The translations under genes were made by a program, and so were the position numbers. The notes under the pieces are model-generated. The model saw only the letters and a program-made list of their open reading frames with translations. It was not told where the DNA came from and searched no databases. From NCBI GenBank assembly GCA_005784505.1, contig VCAZ01000025.1:3587501-3651500 (forward strand): 64,000 nt of DNA, given 5' to 3'. Each line of letters starts with the position of its first letter. Position 1 is the stretch's first letter. The stretch comes from Bagarius yarrelli (taxonomy: Eukaryota; Chordata; Actinopteri; Siluriformes; Sisoridae). Below are positions 21,301 to 33,267 of the stretch, one piece after another.

Positions 21301-23200
21301 CAAGAGAAGCAGTTTGTATTTTTTTAATTCGTTTTCTAATTTTATTTCAGAAATGGAAAGTAAGTCCCACTATTGTTCGCGTTATCTCTGCTATGCTGTC
21401 CATCTTGCTGGGCTTAGTACTCTTTGTCTTCGTGCCCACTCTGGTCTTTAAAGAGGTGGAGAGATGGTCCTTACTAGAATCTGCCTATTTTGTGGTCATC
21501 ACCCTCACCACAGTGGGCTTTGGAGACTATGTAGCAGGTATACGTCTAAGCTTTATTCTGCTACTCCAATTTTATTTAAATTTTACCAACAAATTCAAGC
21601 ATGTTCTGTACATTACAAATACCAGTGTAATTAAAAACTTTTACCTCTATAGTGTAAATAAAGAGCAAACATAAATAATGAGGGGAAATGTTGGGGAAGG
21701 GTTTTTTTCACTTTTAAAGATTAAAAGTTTAGGTCATTTAATTGACATCTTTTTGCTCAGGTGATGGAGGGGGTCAGGGCACAGAACACTGGTATAAACC
21801 TCTGGTATGGTTCTGGATTCTTCTCGGATTGGCTTACTTTGCTTCCATTCTTACTATGATTGGGAACTGGCTACGCGTCCTATCCAGAAAAACCCGTGCT
21901 GAGGTAAGTTACAGACAGAACTACTGTGACAACACTATTTTGTGTTAGAGTTTGAAACACATGGATCAATATAGTATATTTATCGTCTGTTGCTGTAAAC
22001 GACGTTATTCATTTTTTTAACTTTAAATGGTCCACTTATACTTTTGCCATATATATTTTTTAATTTATATGTATAGATTAGAAGTTCTTTATTCTAATTT
22101 ATTAATAGATTGTCCCATGGATAAATACTACAAACAACTGAAGTTTGAGACTAAAAGACAACTTCAATAAAATAATTAAACCCTGGTAGGTCCTTAGTTG
22201 CTGTGTATATGTGTTTTGCATTTATATTAGTTACAGATTGTAACACTAAATTAAAAAAAAAAAAAAAATTAGGGGGGTGTAGGTGTATAAATCTGTCAAA
22301 AATCCACATATGTATTTCCACATACAAGTGATATATTTTTATTGCCAGACTATAATATATAATTAAATGTAAAACAAATTAAATTACTTTTTACTTACTG
22401 CATCCCTTCAACTTTTCTTTTATCGTACATATGGTAGGGTATTGATCTTATGCCAGTATGTAGCTCAAATAGAGTTATCTACTCACATTGGACTGCTTCC
22501 AGATGAATCCCCCAAAAAAATTTCTACTACCTTTATAAAATAAAAGCTATGCATTTGTAACTTTGTTCCACTTTTCCAGATGGAAGGGCTTAGAGCACAT
22601 GCTACAGACTGGACCCAGAACATCCAGAATATGTCGGTGGACTTCCGCATCGCTGGCAAACTGGATGACCCGTTTAAGCGCAGACGACGAAAACGTCACC
22701 ATGGTGCTCGCAGTCACCGAAAAAAACAAAGTGTTCCAGGCAATACCAGTTCAGGAGAAAGCAGGAGACGAGAGGACGGATATTATGACAACCAATCTGG
22801 ATCTGGATCCTCCTCATACTCATACACATCCAATGAATCAGACTCAGAATCTGAGACGAGCTCAGAGGAAACCCAGACAGAGCAGGTACCAGAGATGAAC
22901 GGGATGAAAGGAAAAATAGACCCTTCGTTCTCACAACCACTGGATTACTTTGGAGAAAATCTAGCCTATATCGATGAGTCCTCGGATGCTGTTAGTGGCA
23001 AGCTTCACCTGGACCCACTTTTAGACAGGCCTGAATCCAAAATGGCTGCATTGCACAAGGCTAAAAGGAGACGTCCAAGGAGACAAGCGGGAAAGAAAAC
23101 ACCAAAAACTAGCCCCTCCAAGCAGCAGCACACAGCACCTAATGGAGGAATTCTAATAACACCACCTACTAACACTCCACCTGCCTCACCACAACATTAA
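18307..23200 (+). CDS. kcnk4: two-pore-domain K+ channel TRAAK (KCNK4), exons A-G
   Basis: Mechano- and lipid-sensitive K2P leak channel of the plasma membrane. Exons: 18307-18418 (upstream N-terminal exon), 19119-19383, 20779-20893, 21037-21197, 21351-21537, 21761-21903, 22580-23200. From ATG 19195, aligned with the mammalian TRAAK start (MRCSTLL), the product is 471 aa. M1 is LCILTGVLAYLVIGALVF. The extracellular cap contains NYTC (dimer-bridging Cys) and a second sequon, NNDTF. The first filter is TIGYGN and the second TVGFGD; M4 is VWFWILLGLAYFASILT. The C-tail has a basic run KRRRRKRHH, an acidic Ser-rich segment and the TRAAK-type block LDYFGENLAYIDESSD, which separates it from TREK1/2. 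Exon A and the 25 codons before ATG 19195 are open and in phase, implying a longer N-terminal isoform whose start exon is not certain. Confidence 0.92.
19843..20020 (+). mobile_element. tRNA-derived SINE in kcnk4 intron
   Basis: Box A (GTAGCGCAGTGATTAAGG) and box B (GGTTCAATTACC) are followed by the body CCCCTGAGCAAGGCCCTTGATC and the tail CTGGATAAGGGCATTTGCCAAATG. Same family, opposite orientation, as 48060-48245, 49590-49775 and 51020-51205. Confidence 0.85.
20136..20385 (-). mobile_element. reverse copy of the 14044-type SINE
   Basis: Begins ATTGATCTTCTATACCTGCTTATTCCCC, contains GGACAGGTCGCCAGTCCATC and ends with the complement of box A (GTGCTAACCACTAAGCCACC). The orientation is minus relative to 14044-14325. 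It sits in the long kcnk4 intron between 19383 and 20779. Confidence 0.8.
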
Positions 23201-23640
23201 CCAGTGGGCGTCCAATGTGAGTAAGAGGTTTTCCTGGGGACAGTTAGAAAACGTACTAGTTTACACGTCCCCTGAAATCAATGTCCTCTTGCCCAATTTT
23301 GACTTCAGTGGGAGAAGTAGACTTTATTGTCACCAAATGACTGATAACACAGTTTGGGAGACAAATAACGACACAAGGTAAATTCCCTAGCTCCATCTAC
23401 TGGCTGCTGTTGGAGATACACCGGTATTGCCTGCTTGACAATTTGTTTTTGCATTTTACAGTAATTTATTAAGCAAACCGAATGTACTACAACTAATTCT
23501 AATAACCTCTGATGCTATTAAGAGACCCAGGAAATGATTAGTTATGAGCGTCTAGTTACCACACATTCAAATTATACAATAAGAATTATAAAGAAATGAA
23601 TAGGCCACACAAATAAAACTGTATTTAACAAAGTGTCAGA
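23201..23640 (+). other. kcnk4: kcnk4 3' UTR
   Basis: Non-coding sequence after the TAA, with AATAAA at 23612-23617 as the likely poly(A) signal. It contains a reverse CTCF-like match (AGCTCCATCTACTGG, 23389-23403). Confidence 0.55.
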
Positions 23641-23917
23641 TTGTATGAAAGTTTCTGAGATTATTGATTTATTGGTATTTTCTCTTGCCCCATAGACTCA
23701 AGGTTTTTGCTTTTTTTTATGTAATTACTTTAGCTAATATGCTAATTGTATGTTTGGCCTAGTCTCGATTTATAAATGACAGTCTAGATTACAGTCTAGA
23801 TTTATAAATTAACTGCTAATGATGAGTATGTAATAATTTTAAACATCACTGATGAAGAAATATATAAAACTATTATTTATGTGTTATTAGATTTTATATT
23901 GAGTCACCCATTTTGCC

Positions 23918-23923
23918 AAAAAA

Positions 23924-23955
<32 letters not shown>

Positions 23956-24055
23956 AAAGAAACAAAGAAGAAAGAAAAGAAAGAAAAAAGAAAAGAAAAA
24001 AGAAAAGAAAGAAAGAAAAGAAAAAAGAGAAAAAGAAAGAAAGAAAAGAAAGAAA

Positions 24056-24091
<36 letters not shown>

Positions 24092-24098
24092 AAAAAAA
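23918..24098. repeat. GAAA-type microsatellite
   Basis: About 180 bp of AAAG/GAAA units with AAAAG and CAAAG interruptions. The Lys/Glu-rich and Phe-rich open frames across it are artefacts. Confidence 0.97.
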
Positions 24099-24166
24099 CC
24101 TAGTACGATTTCATAAAATGTCAGAGAACCCCAAAAGAAAACATGTTTGAAGGAATTTTTGTGCTT

Positions 24167-24208
24167 CAATCAGCCCAACAAGGACACCAATCAGCCCAAC
24201 AAGGACAC
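24167..24208. repeat. exact 21-bp tandem duplication
   Basis: CAATCAGCCCAACAAGGACA(C) occurs twice back to back without a mismatch, right after the GAAA tract. It looks like a recent duplication. Confidence 0.9.
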
Positions 24209-25790
24209 CAATGGAAAAAATGCTTTATTTATAGCCTTTTTTTGTAGGTACAAAACAAATTGTACGTCATACCAACAGCAAACCCTCACTTCTGCACAGC
24301 AAGCTGAACTTCAGAGGCACTAACCCTTATGGCTGACCCTGAACACTGCCTAAAAATAACAAGACAAACTGTACACTGTAGTAATGTGTGTATACATATA
24401 TATATATATATATACAGGGTATATGTACAGAGTGTCTTTCTGTACGAATGACCAATATTTCAATTCTACTGACGAAAGCTGTGCTTATAGATATTTATTT
24501 TGTAAGTGTTGCCAAATGGTCATTGAGGAAAAAGCACCTTCCTGTTAGAGAAGAAGAAAACTTTAGGGTGGTACTGCATCATGTCACATCTCTTATCTCT
24601 TTATCGTATTTATTTATTTCTTATTTCTTATATTGTTATCGTATAGATAATAACTTATAGTTAATATAATAACCAATCGCTCAAATAATTTAAATCCTTA
24701 TTTGTTAACTAAAATAGACATTTATATAATAAACTGAAACTTTAACGAATGGTCAGTATTTCATCATAAAACTCCAATATGCCTAAACTGTTGTGCCTCA
24801 TTCTCTTTTCTAGCGGTTTAATATAGAAGCAGTTAAATTGTTATATTGATTTCTTGGTTTCATTTATTTATTTTAATTCTGTTCAGGGTTTTTTTTCTAA
24901 AGATGTATAATATTTTTAAACAGAGTATAAATCAACTTGAAAATCGTATGTGCTTCCAGTATAAGGGAAATTTTTCGCTTATTATTTAAGGTGTTAAATG
25001 GTTGATTAGAAGATCGTGAAATATAAATGTATATAATCCTGATCCGGCTTAAGCTTGTTGATCATCAATGCGGAGGAAATGTAATGCTGTCATGTTGTTA
25101 AATGGAAAATCGTATAATAGACCTCAAAAAAGAATGCACTTTATCATTATTCAACCGCATGGTTTTATATGAGCAAATAAACAAAGTTTACAATTAAATG
25201 GCCATAATGCATGTCAGAACTGTAGGTTTGGATATTCAAGTTGTCTTTGTCCTTCTTTCATAAACATTAGTGTAAAATGAAAGAATTTTCATCAGAATCT
25301 TTTTTTTTGTAATAAAATGGTTTGCTCTACATACGTATATGTTTTTCTTTTTAGTGAATATTTGTTCCAGCTGATACAGACATCCAAGTAGCTTTGTGAT
25401 AAACGTAGTCAGACACATCCTGAGACACTTGTTCTGCTTCCCCGTTAAAATTACGATTTCCATCTCTGCAGCATCTGAACTTACCTTTTTTTATGCAGAT
25501 TTCAATGACATCTTTAAATAATCTTCTGACATTTTCACATCACTACATTTGAATATTTTTTTTGGCCTTTAAAACAGCACTCTACAACATACAGTTCTGT
25601 TGTGAAATCAGCTTAATGACTACATTGAATGACAAAAAAGTCGTAGTATTACAGTTTTTAACTCTGTATGTACTGTAGTTTTTATAGTCCTTCAATGAAT
25701 ATTTATGACAATGTCAGATAGCTTAGTGGATGCTAAAATCTATTCTGGAAAGCATTTCATTCATTTCATTTGACTTTTTTTCCCATGCTA
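24209..25790. other. intergenic, no gene seen
   Basis: AT-rich with a short (TA)n at about 24391-24412. Open frames of 75-90 codons are unsupported by splice signals or homology. Confidence 0.55.
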
Positions 25791-25793
25791 TAT

Positions 25794-25935
25794 TACATTC
25801 ATTTATTCATCTTCTATACCTACTTATTACCTAATTCGGGGTCACGGGGATCTCCTGGAGTCCCAGACGTCTCTGAAAGGGCTAAAGGCAGGAGGGGGAC
25901 ACCCTGGACAGGTCACCAGTCCGTCACGGATGCTA
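25794..25935 (-). mobile_element. partial SINE, 3' part only
   Basis: TTCATCTTCTATACCTACTTATTACC ... TCTCTGAAAGGGCTAAAGGCAGG ... GGACAGGTCACCAGTCCGTC matches the first part of the element at 20136-20385; the tRNA-like end is absent. Confidence 0.75.
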
Positions 25936-26156
25936 TTTTACATTCGTGCTATATTACATTATCTGACACAAATCTAAATACTATGATGAAAACTGGAGAT
26001 GTTATGTGATTTAAAGTATAAATTCATTTCTCTGCGTTATGGTGTATTTTCATGCTGAAACCATCTGTATACCTAGAAAAGGACAAATTTATCCACTAAC
26101 CATTGTTATTGGGTATAGACAGCCTAATGTGTGCCAGCCGAATTTCCCACACAATC

Positions 26157-26370
26157 ACACTAGGGGGCAGTGGTGGCTCAAATGTTCAAGGCACTGGGTT
26201 GTTGTTTGGATAACCAGGAAGACTGGGTTCGAGCCCCATCGCAGCCAGTCTGCCACTGTTGGGTCTTTAAGCAACTCTTTCTGCTCCAGGGGCACTGTAT
26301 CACAGCTGACTCTGTGCTCTGGCCCCAGCCCTTTAAGCTGGGATATGCAAAGAGTGCTGTAATGTAAACT
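26157..26370 (+). mobile_element. tRNA-derived SINE with CTCF-like head
   Basis: GGCAGTGGTGGCTCAAATGTTCAAGGC (box A region) and GGGTTCGAGCCCC (box B) are followed by a fish SINE body. The head overlaps ACACTAGGGGGCAGT (26157-26171), 14 of 15 to the CTCF consensus. It is not a tRNA gene: no cloverleaf closes and the body runs on. Confidence 0.75.
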
Positions 26371-27930
26371 ACTGCCCACTAAATACACCAGACAGGATGA
26401 TTTCATGGATTTAAAACATTTTAAATAGCTTAAGCCAAATAACTAAAGAATGAGGTGTCTGCATTTGCAAAATGACTTAATGGTCGTGCTTTTTCACTAG
26501 CTAAAATTAAAAAACAGATTTATGCTAGAATTTTCATCAAATTTTTTATTACACTATCCAGAAGAGTGTCTCTAAGAGAGTGCTCACAAAACCAACAGGT
26601 AAGTAAATAAGGCACAGCCACAAAATGTTCACAGAAATAATGCATCACTAATTATAACAGATTTTTGGTTGTATACAAATCTTATACTGCTCCAGTGGAA
26701 TTCCTGTTCTGAAAATAGGGTTACCTGATTCTTCTTACTGTACATGCAAATAAAGTAGTCTGACACTTAAAAAAGCAGTTCAGCAAGTCCTTTTCTGCCT
26801 ACAAAACAAAATGCAATTAATCAACCCCGACATTTTTTCTGAACTAAACTATTTTTTTAATTGTTGATAGATGAAAAGTTGTATTGCTGAGATTCACTGC
26901 TCTGAGCGTGAACAAAGGCTATTTCTGGATTGGAAATTATAAAACCAGAATGCTGAAACTAAATCCAAACAACTAAAATGCTAATCAAACATTTTTAATT
27001 CATGGGAAAGATTCTATTAATAATCATTTCATTATACTGTAAGTCTAGGAGAGGAAAAAAAAAGCAACAAACTGCACCTTTACGTCATAACTGCATTAGT
27101 GTAGAAGGTGATGCAACATTATACAGTTCTGTGCAGATAAGCTTGTCTTGTCTCCCAAGGGCTGACTTAAACTTTGCAAAGGACGTTCCTGCAACTCTGC
27201 TGTCAGATCTGACCTCTACTAATCACTACACAGAGGAACATGGCTGCATTGCTGCACCGCTCTGCCTCTCGAGACTCTTTGCTGGTGCATGATGTCATGT
27301 ATAAATACTGCAGAAGAACTCGGAAAATAAGTAGATATTACATTTCATCGCTAATAATACATGTATATGTGCATATCTGTATGTAAGCTGAGGGTGTGTA
27401 GGCATGTGCTTGAAATTCATAATCTGAGCCTGCCTATTTGTGTGCATTATGTTGCTAAACATAACAAAGACTCTATATGTAGTGTGTTTACTTTGTGTAA
27501 CCTGGATTTATTAGCCAGGAGTGACCATTTTAATACGACATGAATTTTCAAAGATTAAAATTCTGACCAGGATTTTGTTTTAGATGTTACTTGAATGAAA
27601 ATAGGCTAATAGACCTCAATTTAAAGCCAAATATAAATCCAAGTCTATTAAAAGTTAAGTTTTTACATGTTAAAAATAATTTTATTTTAAAAATTGTTTT
27701 TTAAACTAAGGCAGCATGTGATGTGTAACAATTCCACCCATTTTACTGTTTAGTTTTCAGTTGTTTTTGGTTTTAACAGATATTCGTGTAATACATATTT
27801 ATGTATAGTTTATTATTACTTTAATAAAACAGTCTGAGCCCAGAAAATCAATTAATTCGTGAGACGTTATGCATACAGAGTAAACTATCCCACATGCATT
27901 AGAATGTCTTCAGCTGTCTCACCGTCTCAA
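26371..27930. other. intergenic between kcnk4 and the esrra promoter
   Basis: No gene recognised. The small open frames at 27002-27292 and 27361-27543 lack support. Confidence 0.5.
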
Positions 27931-27935
27931 ACGTG

Positions 27936-27953
27936 TGACCTTGTGCTCAAGGA
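27936..27953 (+). promoter_or_regulatory. inverted ERR response element pair 1
   Basis: TGACCTTGTGCTCAAGGA contains TGACCTTG and CTCAAGGA head to head; each half is close to the ERR site TCAAGGTCA. It lies 10 bp before a CRE. Confidence 0.45.
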
Positions 27954-27963
27954 CGATAGGCGT

Positions 27964-27971
27964 TGACGTCA
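27964..27971 (+). promoter_or_regulatory. palindromic CRE upstream of esrra
   Basis: TGACGTCA is a perfect cAMP response element. It is flanked by ERR-like half-sites (27936-27953) and a CTCF consensus (27994-28008), a dense group in otherwise AT-rich DNA. Confidence 0.45.
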
Positions 27972-27993
27972 CCATTTGATAAACCCGTGTTGA

Positions 27994-28008
27994 CCACTAG
28001 AGGGCGCC
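27994..28008 (+). promoter_or_regulatory. CTCF consensus site
   Basis: CCACTAGAGGGCGCC satisfies every position of the core consensus CCASYAGRKGGCRSY. It is the only perfect match I noticed; weaker ones lie at 23389-23403, 26157-26171, 60144-60158 and 61194-61208. It could separate kcnk4 from esrra. Confidence 0.5.
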
Positions 28009-28638
28009 ACGCTGTTGCTTAAACAATATACTGCGCTGCTTTATCCTACTCGTTACCTACAGTCTATTTATAGCCTGGGAATTATTGATGACTGGAGCGA
28101 TTTGCTGACGACTGTATAACAAAAGACTACGAAGTCATAACAAGGACGACAACATTACATAAAACTGTGATACGTTTTTTGTTTTGAGTTAAAGTAAAGA
28201 ACAGGGCAATAAATCATTCTTGGGTTTCAAAATTGTAATGCTAAGGTAATATATATAACTATAACTATATTAAAGTCACTCAGACATAATTTGCACGTGT
28301 CCTGGTGTTAATTTTGTAAATTAGGGAACTGGATAGTTAAGCTACTACAGCCTGTCTTTATGTTTTTATAGACCATGTGTTTCTATTTGTATTTGTATTT
28401 GTATAGTTGCACCTGTCTTGGGGTCATGACCCTAGTCAGGACTGGCAGCATTTTGCCATGCAGGACTGATGCCTGACCTTCTCAGAGCAAAAGTTATAAT
28501 AATTTACACCGCACTTTTTTCAGGGGAAAAAATGTATTAATTCATATTTTACTGTTGAACCGCACAAAGATGATTGTTTAAAAAATAAAAGGCATCTAAT
28601 GTCGTGACATGATTTTTAATTCTCTATGTGGACATAAT

Positions 28639-28657
28639 GCAGCAGCAGCAGCAGCAG
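28639..28657. repeat. short (GCA)n repeat
   Basis: GCAGCAGCAGCAGCAGCAG; six units, non-coding. Confidence 0.9.
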
Positions 28658-28713
28658 TACAGAGCACTTCCGCTGAAATGCGGTGTGTAGCCTATGCGGC
28701 GTCGGGGAATGAA

Positions 28714-28733
28714 TGACCTTGAATTCAAGGTCG
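28714..28733. promoter_or_regulatory. palindromic ERR response element (pair 2)
   Basis: TGACCTTGAATTCAAGGTCG is a near-perfect palindrome of two extended ERR half-sites (TCAAGGTCA read from each strand, sharing the AATT centre). ERRalpha binds such sites, and the mammalian ESRRA promoter is autoregulated through repeated half-sites. It lies about 1.5 kb before the probable first exon. Confidence 0.55.
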
Positions 28734-29290
28734 CTTACAGATTCTCAATGACACCGGGAACGCAGCGTTCCTCTCCTGTAAGCTTTATGAAGCTCTTTTA
28801 TTACTGTATCCACGCGCACCCAGGGAATCATCTTCAAGCATTTTATGTTCATGATTTGTTCCATACAAAATCTGTTTTTGGTGTATTAATCCTGCATCCT
28901 CGCTGAGATATATATTTTTTTCCATTAGTGCGGATAGCACGCGCCTGTGTTTCCGGTTTGGGTTACCTGTGGAACAGGAAACTAACACGCTTGTTTGCTT
29001 TGATCAATCTGTAAGAAGTGAAGTATGTGAGCTGCCGGTGCTTTATTCCAGCCAGCTGACCGGGGGAAGGCCGCACAACTGGGTCAGTGTCACGAGACCA
29101 AGAATTTTCCATGCCATCTAAAGCAATGAGATTTACAACCTACCCTGCCAAACGCATTCTGCCGCAACACCAACTCCAATCATCCCAAAGCCCACAGAAC
29201 ATCAGTCTGATCATGTGTGAGAATCTTAAAGCCGTTTTGTTGCATGTGATAAATGTGAATTACACGTGACCTTAAACAACTTATTGATTG

Positions 29291-29344
<54 letters not shown>
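29291..29344. repeat. (TA)n microsatellite
   Basis: Pure TA dinucleotides of about 54 bp. Confidence 0.97.
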
Positions 29345-29345
<1 letters not shown>

Positions 29346-29457
29346 CAACTTAAGTCTGTGCACACATAACTTTTATACTTTAATTATAACTTCAATAAAG
29401 TCAAATAAAATTGAGGCAAAGTAAATTGCGCTATAAAAGACCTGTACACTACCAAAT

Positions 29458-29570
<113 letters not shown>

Positions 29571-29651
29571 TTTCACTTGTTAAAATCCTGAAAATAGAAA
29601 CATGTCAGATCTGCAAGATCAAAAGCAGACAGACTTCAGTAAAGGCCTGAG

Positions 29652-29762
29652 GACGAATCCCGAGTCGCTCCCTATAAATGCGCACTGGATAGGGTGTGTA
29701 TTCATGGCGTCTGCGCCCTACCCAGTGCACTCGGTGATAAATTCGGGATCGTTTCTGTTTTT
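29652..29762. mobile_element. MITE-like element with imperfect terminal inverted repeats
   Basis: CGAATCCCGAGTCGCTCCC at the left and the complement of AAATTCGGGATCG at the right, with the known teleost core GCACTGGATAGGGTGTG ... CCCTACCCAGTGCACTC, which is itself palindromic. It sits at the edge of the esrra promoter region. Confidence 0.6.
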
Positions 29763-29949
29763 CCTCGGTGTTGCGGCGTTGATGACGAAAAGCGGCATGG
29801 AACACGACGTAACGGAGAAAGAAGGGGAGGGGAAAGAGTGTGTGAGACAGAGGGAGAGGGACGGACGTAATCGGGATCAGCGGAAGACAGGATTCAGGCT
29901 TCCAGTGGCAACGGAAAGCGCTTTATAAGCACCTCAGCAAGCCTTCCAG

Positions 29950-30263
29950 CGGACAAGCACTGGATTAAAACCACATTCTCTTGATCTGCATTGAAGATCT
30001 CAAGGTGTCATGCCAGATTTGTCTCATCTGTAGTCTGTAGTCTTAAATCTTAATCCGAATGCTGTTGTAAAATTAAAGTTGATCGCGACCAGGAGCGGCG
30101 TTCAAGATATAACATTTGGGTGCGTGTGCGCGCGTGCGTGCGTGTTCAGTAGTCTAAAACCGGAGTGTGTTGTTGGAGAACAAGCGACGATGTTAAGCGG
30201 CTGGTGAGACTTTGCACCTTGTCACCCGAATCGACTTCAGCAATATTTTTTAAACAAATGCTG
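29950..30263 (+). other. esrra: probable 5' UTR exon 1 of esrra
   Basis: The region has more GC and CpG than its surroundings, with a TATA-like TTTATAAG near 29920. It ends in AAATGCTG|GTAAGT, a perfect donor at 30264. No long open frame continues into the intron, so it would be non-coding. The start is set arbitrarily. Confidence 0.4.
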
Positions 30264-30470
30264 GTAAGTAGCTTAAACAACAAGATGCAAAGGTAACATA
30301 ATCTCGAGCCTAAACTCTAATCTTACACTCACAGTGTGTCTAATAGAACTGTCTAATCTATTTGACATCACTAAGTTTACTTTCTGAATTATATATAGCA
30401 TAATGTTGTTGGGGTTTTTCTTGTAAAAAAAAACGTCAGATAGCAGTCTTTTTTATTTTCTCATTGAGCA

Positions 30471-30474
<4 letters not shown>

Positions 30475-30511
<37 letters not shown>
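30475..30511. repeat. (GT)n microsatellite
   Basis: About 37 bp of GT dinucleotides in the first esrra intron. Confidence 0.97.
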
Positions 30512-30513
<2 letters not shown>

Positions 30514-30575
30514 GGGGGTGTGTGTAAAGTAAAGAAGAAAGTCCGCATAGGCTGGAGCAGTGTGTTGATGCGTGC

Positions 30576-30584
30576 TGACCTTGA
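30576..30584 (-). promoter_or_regulatory. ERR response element in esrra intron 1
   Basis: TGACCTTGA is the exact complement of the ERR site TCAAGGTCA, 310 bp after the probable exon 1 donor. Confidence 0.4.
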
Positions 30585-32519
30585 TCATGTTGTCCTAATC
30601 CTTAGTCCATAATAATGTGTACAGTTCCTTCCCACTACATCGGTCAGCTCCCATTGGCCTTCAGTTTGCAGTCCCAAAATAAACCCAGACCCACGTCAGA
30701 GCCTCATGAGACAAACTGACATTCAATGAAAAGTCTAATCTTTTAGTGTATGGCAAATTTTACCAATCTGCTCAGAATATAGCAGGACAAATCAACGCTA
30801 CACTCTTAAATAGACTTTTTATTCACTAGTTCACTAGATTAAATAATAAAAACTTCCAACCATATCCAGAAGTTTAAACTCTCTTGATTGCTTTTCATGT
30901 TTTTTTTTATTTTTGCAAAAAAAAATTTTTTTAAATGAATTATCTTTACTTTTCAGAAACATGGCCACCATATTTCAGAGGATTTAAACTCACGTGAGAA
31001 TCCTTGCTTTAGTGAAGTAGTAATCCAATTTGTGAAATTAACCTTATTTCATTCCATGTGCAATGTCACCTTCTAAAGTCTGCTATGGTACTTACTGTAC
31101 GTTTGCTTTAGCCAAAACAAGAAGGATAATACCCACGTTTCATATTTCTGCTGTGAAATGCTTTTACACGCTGGCCTTCAGAAACGACAATCAGTCGATC
31201 TGTGACTTCATGTGTGGTGTGAGAAGTTTTACTACATGTTTATGTGGTTGCTGTGAATATATCACTCTGATGGCTCGTGCATCTTCTTCACCTCGGGCAT
31301 CCTTCCACTTTTTCTTTTTACTCCATTAATAATACTAGATTTCTTTGTGATATTCACACAGTATAAAAGCAATGGACAGACCAACACTGCCTTCTGGAAA
31401 TGAATTCTATGTGTCCATATGTGACTTATATGGCACCTTTTGTCTTTTCGTTTTCAGGGAAATGCAGCTTTATTTTTTGATTATTTGTTGAGCCCCTGTA
31501 TACACTAAATCCTTTATATTAACAGAAGTTGCTTCCCCTATGTTCAGGTAATAACACAATGCATGGAGGAATAAGAGTTGTTCTTTAAAAAAAAAAAAGC
31601 ACAGATGGTTGTTGCAGATCTAAGAACAGTTTGCTGTTCACACCTTTGCACAATTCCTCAGCGAGTCGTTACTCTAACTTGACAGAATGAAGGACTTTTG
31701 CGCCTGACTTAAGTACTTAAGCCCCTTGATCTTGGCATTATTTGCAAGTGTTAAATACATGAATTTGATTTCATTATACAAACCTTTTAAAACACTTCTA
31801 TGTGGTCTCTCGTTGGTTGCTTGTTAAATACAAAATTCGCAAGTGACCAATTTTGGTTTTCCTATTAGAGGAATGTTTAGATTAAAAGATGTTTATCTGA
31901 TTGAGTCCCCACATTACTTTCCTTTGTTTGGCCCACTTTCTTTGTGTTGGCAACATTTATAATCTCTCAGTATCTCTTAAAGCTTGGTAAATTATCGCCA
32001 GGTGAAACTGTGTTTTTCTGCATGCGCATGCACTGCGATAAAGTGAGTTGCCTTGACTGTCCTTCAAGCCCTCATGTGACTTTGACCTTTGGAATGTGTT
32101 AGGGAGGGGTGTATTGTGGGTAGAAATGTTGTGTGAGTAAATGAGTGATGAGAGAGGGAGATAGTATAAGTAAGGAGAGAGGGACGAGTATGCCCCCCTG
32201 ACATGGGCATAAGGGGGTGTGATTGACAGTATGCAAGAGCAGCAATTGTGCTTTTGAGAAAGATAGAAATAACCTACTTTCCCCATCTGTCAGCATTTTT
32301 GTATAATGATGTTGATGCAGAGTCATAGACAGACAGAAAGTCTGTTAAAAGTTTAAAATCAAATTCATGGGTTATATTTACATACTGAATATATCCTGTT
32401 ATGTAGGCTTCTTTTTATATGGTGTATGACACCATATGAACCCCAAAAAGATAGACATTCAGGTATATATCTTGTTAAATGCTTTCAAAAATTCATTAAG
32501 AGTTGTTTCTGTCTTACAG
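30585..32519. other. esrra 5' intron
   Basis: No coding exon recognised. TGACCTTTGG at about 32083 is a weak nuclear-receptor half-site. Small open frames here are unsupported. Confidence 0.45.
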
Positions 32520-32576
32520 TGTTACTGATGGCTGGAGAAAACTGACCTATTGCCACACATCTGAGGACAAGAGGAA
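32520..32576 (+). other. esrra: possible small 5' UTR exon of esrra
   Basis: Fifty-seven nucleotides between TTTCTGTCTTACAG and GTGAGT, both strong splice signals. It has no start codon that could extend in frame, which suits a non-coding leader exon. Confidence 0.35.
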
Positions 32577-32969
32577 GTGAGTGAACATTATAGCCCACGT
32601 GGGTCTGAACATAATAGTAAAAAAGGTAGGACATCTGTATGAATGAATTCTAAAACTGTTGTATGGAAAAACTGACCCTAATGTAAAGTTATCAAGACAA
32701 ACGTTGATATGTTAGACCAACAACCAAGTCTATGTGCATCTAATAAAATACTAAAATTAGCAGGAGTGCTTTTAAAACGATACAAAGGTTCATATTTGTC
32801 ACAAAAAAAATATCATAATTTCTAATCGAATAGAGATCCTGCCTCACAGCTCCAGCATGCCTGGTTAGATCCTTAGCTTTGAATATACTTTGTGTTAGGT
32901 TTATAAATCATCTTAAAAATTGTTTCCTCCCAATCATACTATGGCTACATTGAATTGTTGTTAGATATA

Positions 32970-33215
32970 AAGTGGTAGCTCAGCGGCCCTTAACCTTCAT
33001 CGGTTCAGTTGTATTAAGGAGATGCATGTAAGTAGGGTCTGGATAAAGGCATCTACAAAACACCATTAATGTAACTGAATGAGTTTTTAAGTAAATTGTG
33101 CTATTTGTGATGGACTGGTATCCCATTTAGGGTTTGTTCCTGTCAATTCATCACAGTTATTCCCAAGATAGGCTTCAGAGCCACGTAAATCTTGGGAAAT
33201 AGTTAAAACAGTTAC
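32970..33215 (+). mobile_element. two adjacent decayed SINE fragments
   Basis: AGTGGTAGCTCAGCGG ... GTCTGGATAAAGGCATCTAC (32973-33060) resembles the 19843-type SINE with its middle deleted. TGATGGACTGGTATCCCATTTAGGGTTTG ... AAGATAGGCTTCAGAG (33107-33180) is a separate SINE tail. Confidence 0.5.
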
Positions 33216-33267
33216 TAAACATGAAAAAAAAACAATTAAAATAAGCAGTGTAAATAAACATTATGTA

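Noticed and set aside
22563..22898. Open frames overlapping the last kcnk4 exon in other frames
   Set aside because: The frame at 22580-23200 carries the conserved TRAAK tail LDYFGENLAYIDESSD; the others are shadows.
23881..24150. Lys/Glu-rich open frames
   Set aside because: They are translations of the GAAA microsatellite; the same holds for the CT, TA and GT tract frames at 16195, 29373, 29411, 52161 and 58685.
29602..29928. 108-codon open frame near the esrra promoter
   Set aside because: It runs through a MITE with inverted repeats and a purine-rich stretch; no homology and no acceptor or donor that would make it coding.
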